Source: Actinosynnema sp. ALI-1.44
Lineage (GTDB): Bacteria > Actinomycetota > Actinomycetes > Mycobacteriales > Pseudonocardiaceae
DNA: 64,000 nt
Assembly (NCBI RefSeq): GCF_001984155.1
Contig: NZ_MTQO01000033.1
Span: 143,254 to 207,253, forward strand
Direction of reading: 5' to 3'
Made by a program: the position numbers and the translations under genes. Positions 8,308 through 16,024 of the stretch are shown piece by piece (within the stretch, counting starts at the first letter, position 1; every line of letters begins with the position of its first letter). The notes beneath the pieces were generated by a model, which worked only from the letters and a program-made list of their open reading frames with translations, was not told the origin of the DNA and did not search any database.

Positions 8308-8934
8308 ATGGCCGTCGTGCACCAGGTTTCCCTCAAACCGGGCAAACTGGAACTGCTCACCGCGTGGCTCCCCTCCCGGCCGTGGTACCGGGGTGGTGAA
8401 CCGAAGTTGGCCAGGGCGGGCGGCTTCCGGCTCGACGACCCGCGGGGCGAGGTCGGGATCGAGTTCATGGTGGTCGCCGACACATCCGGCGACAGCGTGA
8501 CCGTCTACCTGCTGCCGCTCACCTACCGAGGCGCTGCGCTCGATGGAGCGGACCACGCACTGGTGGGCACGACGGACCACGAGACACTCGGGCGTCGCTG
8601 GGTCTACGACGGTTGCCACGACCCGGTTCTGGTGGCCCAGTTGCTCGCCCTGATCCAGGGCGAGGCGCAGGCTCAGGACCAGGACGTCAGCGACACCCCC
8701 GACCGCGAGGTCGTCTGCTCGCACACCGGCGGCCGCATATCCACAGACCTCGCCGCCACCGACAACCAAGAGGGCACCGAGCTACGCGCAGCGGATGGCA
8801 CGCTTCTCCAGGTGTGCCGAGTCCTGCGGCCCACCCTGGATTCGCAGGGAGCCACCGGGCACGTCTCCACCTCATGGCAACTGCCGAACGGCACCCGCGT
8901 TTGGGGACTGCTCGCAGTGCTGCGCGCGCCGTGA
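8308..8934 (+). CDS. Maltokinase N-terminal cap-like domain protein
   Basis: A 208-residue protein starting AVVHQVSLKPGKLELLTAWLPSRPWYRG. This is the signature of the Mak_N_cap domain, found at the N-terminus of actinobacterial maltokinases and as stand-alone proteins often labelled 1,4-alpha-glucan branching protein. It continues with GGFRLDDPRGEVGIEFMVVAD. No kinase domain follows, so it is not a maltokinase. Several in-frame ATGs lie at 8290-8308 behind one GGAGG; 8308 matches the family start. It is divergent from the hypE/hypF operon across a gap of about 220 bases. A link to the biosynthetic genes is unknown. Confidence 0.75.
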   Translation: MAVVHQVSLKPGKLELLTAWLPSRPWYRGGEPKLARAGGFRLDDPRGEVGIEFMVVADTSGDSVTVYLLPLTYRGAALDGADHALVGTTDHETLGRRWVYDGCHDPVLVAQLLALIQGEAQAQDQDVSDTPDREVVCSHTGGRISTDLAATDNQEGTELRAADGTLLQVCRVLRPTLDSQGATGHVSTSWQLPNGTRVWGLLAVLRAP

Positions 8935-9435
8935 CCAGCAGCCATCGGTAGTGGCCTGGTGTCCGCACTTTTGATCACTCGCTCGCTTATGTGGGTCGGC
9001 GGCGAGGATCGCGCGGCGTTCCGGCCCGAAAATCCGGTCGGCACAGAACCGGGCTCGCCGACGCCGGAACCGACCCGCCCAAGCGTCGCAGATGCCGCGC
9101 TACTCGACTGGTTGCTCACACTCGCCGGGAACCCGCCAATGCGCCAAAACCGTTACTAAGAGGGTATTGATCTTGACCTGTCCGTTTTTCTTGGAACTGA
9201 TACACACCCAGTTCGTGATCGGCGGTGCGGTACGCGCGGGCAAGATCCGCCCGGCAGCCCGCAGCCGGTCCAGTTGGCGCGCGGAAGCCAACCGCTCGGT
9301 CGCGGTCACGACTGAGGAAAAACCGGCCGAGGAACCCGAGAAATCCCAACGGGTCACGGCTGCGACGTGTATGAGATCCACGGCGAAGAAGACCACGCGC
9401 CCGCAGGCTCAGCGCGCCGGCCGGAGCAGCTGACC
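8935..9435 (+). other. Intergenic, no gene supported
   Basis: About 500 bases without a convincing reading frame. The small frame at 8959-9159 (66 codons) has no recognisable domain and no ribosome site. A TTGACC box near 9173 could belong to a promoter for the downstream deacetylase, but the spacing to any -10 element is poor. Confidence 0.4.
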
Positions 9436-10152
9436 ATGGCGGACTTGGAGCCGATGCCCACCGACTGGGAACGCGGCCTCGCGGTCGTGGCACACCCGGA
9501 CGACCTGGAATACGGCGCCTCGGCGGCGATCGCCCAGTGGGTGGACGAGGGCAAGACGTTTTCCTACGTCCTCGCCAGCCGGGGTGAGGCCGGGATCGAC
9601 GGAATATCCCCGCAGGACTGCGGTCCGTTGCGGGAGCGCGAGCAGATCGAGGCGGCGCGGATCGTCGGTGTGTCCGAAGTGGAGTTCCTGGACCACAGGG
9701 ACGGCGTGATCGAGTACGGCATCCCGCTGCGCAGGGACCTGGCGGCGGCGATCCGCAGACACCGGCCGGACCTGGTGGTCACCCTGCACTACGGCCCGTC
9801 GTGGTCGGGCGGCGCCCGCAACTCCCCGGACCACCGCAACGTCGGCGAAGCCCTGCTCGACGCGGTCGGCGACGCGGGCAACCGCTGGATCTTCCCCGAG
9901 CTGGGCCTGGAACCGTGGAACGGCGTCCGCTGGGTGGCGGTGGCCGAGACACCGGACGCGACACACGCGGTGAACGTGGAGTCCAGCTTGGACAGAGGAG
10001 TCGCTTCCCTTGAGGCGCACCGCGCCTACCTCCATGGCCTGGGCGAGGGTCCGATGTCCGATGCGGACACCTTCCTGAGGCAGGCGGCGACGCAGGCGGG
10101 TGAGCGGTTCGGCGGAAAGCTGGCAGTCCCGTTCGACCTGCGCCCGGCGTAA
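9436..10152 (+). CDS. PIG-L family deacetylase
   Basis: A 238-residue LmbE/PIG-L-type zinc deacetylase. AHPDDLEYGA near residue 21 is the metal and catalytic motif, and SPDHRNVGEALLDAV provides the second metal-binding HxxxA/V segment. Family members remove N-acetyl groups from GlcNAc-like sugars or from natural-product intermediates. The ATG at 9436 has GGAG nine bases upstream; the longer frame to 9367 has no support. It lies between the hypE/hypF operon and the carbamoyltransferase and is followed directly by a strong hairpin, so it appears to be monocistronic. Its substrate is not predictable from sequence. Confidence 0.88.
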   Translation: MADLEPMPTDWERGLAVVAHPDDLEYGASAAIAQWVDEGKTFSYVLASRGEAGIDGISPQDCGPLREREQIEAARIVGVSEVEFLDHRDGVIEYGIPLRRDLAAAIRRHRPDLVVTLHYGPSWSGGARNSPDHRNVGEALLDAVGDAGNRWIFPELGLEPWNGVRWVAVAETPDATHAVNVESSLDRGVASLEAHRAYLHGLGEGPMSDADTFLRQAATQAGERFGGKLAVPFDLRPA

Positions 10153-10158
10153 GCAGAA

Positions 10159-10186
10159 AGCCGCCCCGGCCGAGGTCGGGGCGGCT
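10159..10186 (+). terminator. Hairpin terminator
   Basis: A ten-base-pair perfect stem, AGCCGCCCCG (10159-10168) pairing with CGGGGCGGCT (10177-10186) around an eight-base loop, starts six bases after the deacetylase stop and is followed by TTGGGGTT. This is a usual actinomycete terminator form without a long U tract. Confidence 0.8.
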
Positions 10187-10481
10187 TGGGGTTGAGCTAC
10201 CGTAGCGTGCACATTTCAGCCGTGTGATCCGCACGGTCGAGTCATGACAGCGTGTGGGTACTCGTGGCGCGGAGATGCTGATGCCCTCGGTCGCGAGGTC
10301 CAGCACGATCCGGCGGGCCGGGGTGCTTGTCCTGGCGCCGGAGTTGCTCGATCCGGTTGACACGGCGTACTGACTTCCCCGTGTCCCTCGTTCAGACACC
10401 CCGTGTTGTGCGTTCCGGCACCGCGAGTTGTGCCTGCTTTCCAGCGTGGTTACGCGTGTCCACCATCATCACCGGAGACGT
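10187..10481 (+). other. Intergenic, no gene supported
   Basis: Convergent gap of about 300 bases between the terminator of the deacetylase gene and the end of the small minus-strand gene. Overlapping frames on both strands are Arg/Pro rich and look like GC-driven shadows. No hairpin or RNA gene was recognised. Confidence 0.4.
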
Positions 10482-10781
10482 TCAGTCCTCGGCCAGGGCG
10501 TAGGTCGCGCAGAGCACCGCCGCCCTGGCCGCGGCCGCCGCCTCGGCGAACATCGGCCACATCTTCTCCTCCGGGGTGCCGCGGCGAATCTGCTCGACGG
10601 CTCCCGCGGTGAGCGTCACGCACTCGGCAAGGCACAACATGGTCTCGTCGACCGGATCGGAACGGTCGGCCGTCGCGCGCAGCATCGCCAGTTCCCTGGC
10701 CAGCCGGAGGGCCAGCAGCGCCGACTCGTTCTCGACCACCGTGCCGACGGTCGTCGCGGGTAATTCACGCAAATCTGACAT
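10482..10781 (-). CDS. Small helical protein, paralogue of 15774-15995
   Basis: A 99-residue, Ala/Glu/Leu-rich, probably all-helical cytoplasmic protein of unknown function. GGGAGG lies four bases before the ATG at 10781. The C-terminal half (DETMLCLAECVTLTAGAVEQ then RRGTPEE and AAAARAAVLCATYAL) aligns with the small protein at 15774-15995 (DEMLGRVLACVDQAAGAIDQ, REGSPEA, AARGAAVCVAGLL). The two therefore look like members of one small family flanking the ABC exporter. There is no signal peptide or membrane segment. I do not recognise a named domain. It is divergent from the carbamoyltransferase gene. Confidence 0.7.
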   Translation of the reverse strand: MSDLRELPATTVGTVVENESALLALRLARELAMLRATADRSDPVDETMLCLAECVTLTAGAVEQIRRGTPEEKMWPMFAEAAAAARAAVLCATYALAED

Positions 10782-11080
10782 GAGGCCTCCCAAAACCGGT
10801 GCGCGACGTCGCCGGGCGAAAATCCGTGCCGAATTCCGCCGGAACATCGGAACAATCCTTGCCGGAGCGGGCGGACGGGCACCCTTCATGCTAGGTGCGG
10901 CCACGGCGGCAGGCCACCTTGTCCTAGGACATTCGTTCAGGCGTGAAACACGCTTTCGGGTACGCATCGCAGGCACTAACTTCGGGCCACGGGCGGCAGA
11001 CGGGCCAGCGAACGCCGCGGCGGGATCGGTATTCGCGGCGACGCTTGTCGCCGACTCGGCGAACGGACAAGGAGTACCCG

Positions 11081-12016
11081 ATGACCGCGACAGCCAGGCG
11101 GTACCACCTGATCTCCCTGGACGATCTCGGTCCCGGTGAGCTGGACCGCGTGGTGCGGCTCGGCGTGGACTTCGCCGAGCGCCGCACGCACGGCGAGCCG
11201 CTCAGCGGCACCGTGGTCGGCGTCTACTTCCGCAAGACCTCCACCCGGACACGGACCTCCTTCTCCGCCGCCGCTCTGCGGCTGGGCGCCCGGATCATCA
11301 GCTTCGGCCCCGACGACCTGCAGGAGAAGACGGGGGAGAGTTCGGCCGACACCGGCCGGGTCCTGGCCCGGATGCTCGACGCCCTGGTCGCCCGCACCGC
11401 CGGCAGCACTGAAGAGTTACGTGCCTGGGCGCGACAGGAGTCGATGTCCGTCATCAACGCGATGAGCGCGGCCGAGCACCCGACGCAGGCGGTGACGGAC
11501 CTGATCACCCTGCACCGCCGGTTCGGCGGGGTGACCGGCCGCCGTGTGCTGTACCTCGGCGAGGGCAACAACACCGCCGCCGCGCTGGCCCTCGGCCTGG
11601 CCCGGTTTCCGGGCACGGAGTTGCACCTGCGCACTCCCCAGGGTTACGGCCTGGACGGCGACGTACTGGCCAGGAGCCGGGAGTACGCGGCCGAGACCGG
11701 TGCGTTCGTCGAGGAGCGGCACGATCTGGACCATCTGCCCGACGGGATCGACGCGGTCTACACCACCCGCTGGCAGACGACGGGCACCACGAAACCCGAT
11801 CCGCACTGGCGGTCGGCGTTCGTGCCTTTTCGCGTGCACTCCGCACTGTTCGACCGGTACCCGGAGGCTGCTTTCATGCACGACCTTCCCGCGCATCGCG
11901 GCGACGAGGTCACCGCCGATGTGCTCGACGGTCCCCGCTCGATCGCGTTCGACCAGGCGGAGAACAAGGTCTACGCCGCCATGGCGGTGCTGGAGTGGTG
12001 CCTGCGGGACGGATAG
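11081..12016 (+). CDS. Ornithine-carbamoyltransferase-like enzyme
   Basis: A 311-residue member of the aspartate/ornithine carbamoyltransferase family. The carbamoyl-phosphate loop is STRTRTSF near residue 48, and HPTQAVTDL is the second phosphate-site motif. The usual HCLP ornithine motif is replaced by HDLPAHRGDEV, so the amino substrate is probably not plain ornithine. An AAGGAG site lies six bases before the ATG. Codon 113 is an in-frame TTA. No arginine-biosynthesis gene is nearby, and the locus encodes diaminopropionate synthesis, so carbamoylation of a diamino acid (for example diaminopropionate to ureidoalanine) is the attractive inference. Confidence 0.85.
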   Translation: MTATARRYHLISLDDLGPGELDRVVRLGVDFAERRTHGEPLSGTVVGVYFRKTSTRTRTSFSAAALRLGARIISFGPDDLQEKTGESSADTGRVLARMLDALVARTAGSTEELRAWARQESMSVINAMSAAEHPTQAVTDLITLHRRFGGVTGRRVLYLGEGNNTAAALALGLARFPGTELHLRTPQGYGLDGDVLARSREYAAETGAFVEERHDLDHLPDGIDAVYTTRWQTTGTTKPDPHWRSAFVPFRVHSALFDRYPEAAFMHDLPAHRGDEVTADVLDGPRSIAFDQAENKVYAAMAVLEWCLRDG

Positions 12017-12394
12017 TCATTCGCGCGGACTGTTGCCCATGTGCCGCTTTCAGGGCAATACCTACCGGCCCGATTTGGGTTATGCTCCGTCAACGCGCGA
12101 GCGCGGGCGGGGTGCTTCGGCGGTCCGGCCGTGTGCTGGTGGGAATGGCGGGTGATCCTTTGCCGAAGGCTGGTGTGATGCGATTCGGTACGGGCGGTTG
12201 CAGTATGCTTCCGTATCCGGCGACAATTCCTGCCCGATTCGCGCTCTGCGTTTACCGACCCGTCGGCGGCGTGGCGGAAACTGAAGTGGCGGTAGGGCTA
12301 CCTTCACCCCGCTTCCGGCAGTTCGCCGCATTATCTTCAATGGGTGCAGCCGTCACTGTTGACACGATGGCAGACGAAAAGAAATGGAGCTGTC
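12017..12394 (+). other. Intergenic, probable exporter promoter region
   Basis: 378 bases between the carbamoyltransferase and the ABC exporter on the same strand. No gene is supported; the frames are short and without ribosome sites. It is somewhat AT-richer near 12320-12390 and most likely holds the promoter of the exporter operon, but I cannot point to definite boxes. Confidence 0.4.
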
Positions 12395-13180
12395 GTGACA
12401 CGTGTGAGCACATTCCAAGCGGCTGCGGTGACGGATTACGCCATCCTGCTCAAATCGGTGAGCAGGGTCTACGGCAAGGGCCAGAGCGCTGTGACCGCAC
12501 TGCGGGACGTGACCGTCGGATGCCCCCGGGGCAGCTTCACCGCGGTCATGGGACCTTCCGGTTCCGGCAAGAGCACCTTCCTGCACTGCGCGGCCGGTCT
12601 GGACCGGCCGACCCGTGGCTCGGTGGTGCTCGGCGGGGTCGAACTGTCCGGGCTGAAGGAGGCCGAGCTGACCAAGCTTCGCCGGGAACGGGCCGGGTTC
12701 GTGTTCCAGGCGTTCAACCTCGTGCCCGCTCTGGACGTGGCCGAGAACATCGCGTTGCCGCTGCGCCTGGCGGGCAAGCGCGTGGACCCGGCGTGGATCC
12801 GGCAGGTCGCAGCCCAGGTCGGCCTGCAGGACCGGATGCGGCACCGCCCGCCGGAGCTCTCCGGCGGCCAGCAGCAACGGGTCGCGATCGCGCGGGCCCT
12901 GGTCATGAAGCCGGACGTGGTGTTCGGTGACGAGCCGACCGGCGCGCTGGACACCACCAGTGGCCGTCAGGTGCTGACGCTGCTGCGAGACGCCGCCAGG
13001 TCGGGACACACCGTGGTGATGGTGACCCACGACCCGTCGGCCGCGGCCATGGCCGACCGGGTCGTGTTCCTGGCCGACGGCAGGTTGGTCGGGGAGTTGG
13101 AGCAGCCGACGCTCCGCACGGTGGCCAGCCGGATGGCCGGGCTCGGCGCCTGGGTCGAGGGCATCGAGGTCATGCCGTGA
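12395..13180 (+). CDS. ABC transporter ATP-binding protein (MacB/LolD type)
   Basis: A 261-residue ABC ATPase with Walker [10 protein letters not shown], a Q-loop in [14 protein letters not shown], signature LSGGQQQR, Walker B VVFGDEP and the switch His in MVTHD. The AFNLVP and EPTGALD stretches are typical of the MacB/LolD/FtsE group, which pairs with FtsX-type permeases. The GTG start at 12395 has GGAG five bases upstream. The next gene, an 866-residue permease, overlaps by four bases (GTGA). Together they likely export, or give resistance to, a peptide-like molecule, plausibly the NRPS product. Confidence 0.93.
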   Translation: MTRVSTFQAAAVTDYAILLKSVSRVYGKGQSAVTALRDVTVGCPRGSFTAVMGPSGSGKSTFLHCAAGLDRPTRGSVVLGGVELSGLKEAELTKLRRERAGFVFQAFNLVPALDVAENIALPLRLAGKRVDPAWIRQVAAQVGLQDRMRHRPPELSGGQQQRVAIARALVMKPDVVFGDEPTGALDTTSGRQVLTLLRDAARSGHTVVMVTHDPSAAAMADRVVFLADGRLVGELEQPTLRTVASRMAGLGAWVEGIEVMP

Positions 13181-15777
13181 CCCGCCTGCTGTCCGGCCCC
13201 ATGATCGGTACCGTCTGGCGCACGCGGCGCAGCCGCCGCAGTGGCTTCGTCGGAGCCTTCATCGCCCTGTTCTTCGCGGCCGCCACGGCCACCTCGGCGG
13301 GCATCCTGCTGGAATCGGGGGCGCGGGCCGAGTCACCGCCAGAGCGGTACGCCGGCGCCGCCGTGGTCGTCGGCGGCAAGCAGAGCTACGACCCCCCTGC
13401 CGACGTCGGGAATCCCGACGCGGGCACGGGCGAGTCGGTGGTGCTGCCCGAGCGGGTCCGGCTGGACCGCGGCATGGTCGACCGGATCGCCCGGATCGAT
13501 GGCGTGCTCGAGGCCGTGCCCGACCTGTCGTTCCCGGCGAACCTGCTGGTCAAGGGCCAGCCGTTGACCGGGCCGAACGGTACGAGGTCCTGGGGTCACG
13601 GCTGGGACTCCGCCCGGCTGATGCCGTTCACCGTGTCGGCGGGCCGCCCGCCGCGGGCCGGCGGCGAGGTTCTGGTCGACGCCCAGCTTGCCGCGCGGGC
13701 CAGGGTGGCCGTCGGGCAGGACGTGCAGATCTCGATCCACGGAAGGCCGGAGACCTTTCGCCTGGTCGGCACGGCAGCAGGCGGCAGCCCGCTGACCAAG
13801 CAGGCGGCGCTGTTCTTCGCCCCCGACGAGGCTGCCCGGCTGTCCGGCAACCCCACCGGCAAGATCGACACCATCGGCGTGCTGGCCGCGCCCGGTACCG
13901 GCGTCGACGAACTCGCCGCCCGGATCACCGGCACGATCGGCGAGGACCAGATCACGGCGCTCACCGGCGGCCAACGCGGCTACACCGAGTTCCTCGACCT
14001 TGGCAACAGCGCCTCCAACCTGGTCGCGTTGTCGGGTTCGTTCGGCGGTGTCGGCTTGGCGATCGTGCTGTTCGTCGTGGCGGCCACGTTCGCCTTGTCG
14101 GTTCACCAGCGTCGTCGGGAGATCGCCCTGCTGCGGGCGGTGGGTGCGACCCCTGGCCAGATCCGGCGGATGGTGGCGGCCGAGGCGCTGATGATCTCGG
14201 TACCGGCCGCGCTGGCCGGTGCGGTGCTGGGCATCCCGCTGGCGACGTGGCTGCGGAAGATGCTGGTCGCCGGGGACATGATCCCCGACACCCTCGCCCT
14301 GCACATCGGCGTGCTGCCCGCCGTGGTCGGCGTCGGTTCGACCGTGCTGGTCGCGCTCGCCGCCACGTACGTCGCTGGTCGGCAGGCGTCCAAGGCGTCA
14401 CCCACCGAGGCGCTCGGCGAGGCCGCCGCACCCCGGCGGCTGATCGGAGGCTTCCGGCTGTCACTCGGGCTGCTGCTGCTGGCCGGCAGCATCACCCTGG
14501 TCACGGTTTCCCGGTCGGCCACCGGTGACGGTGCGCCCGCGGTGTCGCTCGGCCTGTTGTTCGCCCTGATCCTGACCGTGGTTGTGCTGTCCCCGCTGCT
14601 GGTTCGCGTCGCCGCGGCCGTGCTGGGCATGGTGATCAGCCGGTTCTCGCCCGGCTCCGGCTACCTGGCCGCGGCCAACAGCCGGGCCAACGCCCGCAGG
14701 CTGGCTCCGGCCGTGAGCACGATGGTGCTGGCCGTCGGGTTCGCGTGCACCGAGATCTTCCTGCAGACAACGTTGTTGTACGCGGCCGCCACGCAGGCTG
14801 CCGGGGGCAGCGTCGCGGACCACGTCGTGGTCGGTGGGGACACCCGGTTGTCGCCTGAGGTCGTGGCGGCGGTCCGGCAGGTCGACGGGGTCGACGCGGC
14901 CACCGGGATCACCTACACCAAGGTGCTCACCGGCACCTTCGACGACCTGGACATGTCGGCTGTCCCCGCGCAGGCCGTCGACACGGACGATCTGGCCGCG
15001 GCGGTCGACCTGGACGTGCGGTCCGGCGACCTCGGTGCGCTGCGGGGTGAGTCGGTCGCGTTGTCCCAGTCCGAGGCGACCGTGCTCGGGCTGGCGGTGG
15101 GTGACCTGATGCCTGTCCGGCTCGGCGACGGCACCCTGCTCAAGGTCAAGATCGTCGCGACGTACGGCCGTGGCCTGGGTTACGGCGACGTCACCCTGCC
15201 TGCGGCACTGGTCGCCGGTCACACCACGGACGGGCTGACCCAGCAGGTGCTGGTTCGCGCGCAACCGGGTGCGGACCAGCAGCGGGTTCGCACCGAGCTC
15301 GCTGGCCTGGCCGCCCGGTTCCCCGGTCTGACCGTGACCGAACCGCACGAGGCGCTGGCCGCGCGTGACGAGGACCAGCGAGCCAACCAGTGGGGCGCGT
15401 TCCTGGTCACCGGCGTGATCGTGGTCTACACGGCGATCGCGGTGATCAACACACTGGCCATGACCACGAGCGCGCGGACCCGGGAGTTCGCGCTGCTGCA
15501 GCTGATCGGGGCGACGCGGCAGCAGGTTCTGCGGATGGCCCGGTGGGAGTCGGTGATGCTGATCGTCACGGCGATCGTGTTCGGTTCGGTCGTCGCCGTC
15601 ACCACGCTGGTGCCGTTCAGCCTCGGCCGGGCACAGCTCGGGTTCCCGTACACGCCGCCCTTGGTCTATCTCGGCATCCTCGGGGGTATCGCGGTGATCG
15701 GCCTGTTCTCGGTGATGCTGCCCGCTCACCGAGTGCTGCGCCAACGCCCGGTGGAAGTCGCCGGGGTGCACGAATGA
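13177..15777 (+). CDS. ABC transporter permease, FtsX family
   Basis: An 866-residue membrane protein. An N-terminal membrane segment (GFVGAFIALFFAAATATSA) is followed by a large extracytoplasmic domain. A first FtsX core has several helices around residues 285-410 (LVALSGSFGGVGLAIVLFVVAATFAL, REIALLRAVGAT), then a middle pair of helices, a second periplasmic-type domain, and a second FtsX core near 745-860 (REFALLQLIGAT). The repeated RE(I/F)ALL signature marks the duplicated FtsX domain. Its GTG overlaps the ATPase stop. It ends overlapping the small gene at 15774. It is probably the translocating subunit of an efflux system. Confidence 0.92.
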   Translation: MTRLLSGPMIGTVWRTRRSRRSGFVGAFIALFFAAATATSAGILLESGARAESPPERYAGAAVVVGGKQSYDPPADVGNPDAGTGESVVLPERVRLDRGMVDRIARIDGVLEAVPDLSFPANLLVKGQPLTGPNGTRSWGHGWDSARLMPFTVSAGRPPRAGGEVLVDAQLAARARVAVGQDVQISIHGRPETFRLVGTAAGGSPLTKQAALFFAPDEAARLSGNPTGKIDTIGVLAAPGTGVDELAARITGTIGEDQITALTGGQRGYTEFLDLGNSASNLVALSGSFGGVGLAIVLFVVAATFALSVHQRRREIALLRAVGATPGQIRRMVAAEALMISVPAALAGAVLGIPLATWLRKMLVAGDMIPDTLALHIGVLPAVVGVGSTVLVALAATYVAGRQASKASPTEALGEAAAPRRLIGGFRLSLGLLLLAGSITLVTVSRSATGDGAPAVSLGLLFALILTVVVLSPLLVRVAAAVLGMVISRFSPGSGYLAAANSRANARRLAPAVSTMVLAVGFACTEIFLQTTLLYAAATQAAGGSVADHVVVGGDTRLSPEVVAAVRQVDGVDAATGITYTKVLTGTFDDLDMSAVPAQAVDTDDLAAAVDLDVRSGDLGALRGESVALSQSEATVLGLAVGDLMPVRLGDGTLLKVKIVATYGRGLGYGDVTLPAALVAGHTTDGLTQQVLVRAQPGADQQRVRTELAGLAARFPGLTVTEPHEALAARDEDQRANQWGAFLVTGVIVVYTAIAVINTLAMTTSARTREFALLQLIGATRQQVLRMARWESVMLIVTAIVFGSVVAVTTLVPFSLGRAQLGFPYTPPLVYLGILGGIAVIGLFSVMLPAHRVLRQRPVEVAGVHE

Positions 15778-15995
15778 CATCGACGCGACCGAGCACAGGG
15801 AGGGCCGTGGCCATGACCGGGAGGACCGAGCAGGCGAACCAGCGCCTGGACGAGATGCTGGGGCGGGTGCTGGCCTGTGTGGATCAGGCGGCCGGAGCCA
15901 TCGACCAGGCCAGGGAGGGCAGTCCGGAAGCGCTACGACAGATGCTGCTCGCCGCGCGCGGTGCGGCTGTCTGCGTCGCCGGTCTGCTGGCGTGA
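15774..15995 (+). CDS. Small helical protein, paralogue of 10482-10781
   Basis: A 73-residue protein whose ATG overlaps the permease stop (ATGA); an internal ATG at 15813 behind AGGGAGG is an alternative start. From residue 14 it reads as one or two amphipathic helices and shares the DEML...LACV..AAGAI.Q..EGSPE pattern and the Ala/Cys-rich tail with the small minus-strand protein at 10482-10781. It has no known domain. Coupling to the exporter suggests an accessory role, but nothing in the sequence shows what it binds. Confidence 0.7.
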   Translation: MTSTRPSTGRAVAMTGRTEQANQRLDEMLGRVLACVDQAAGAIDQAREGSPEALRQMLLAARGAAVCVAGLLA

Positions 15996-16024
15996 GACGA
16001 ACCCGGGCAGGTGCGATGGCTTGC

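Noticed and set aside
8959..9159. 66-codon frame after the Mak_N_cap gene
   Set aside because: No ribosome site, no domain, and frames on the other strand are equally open.
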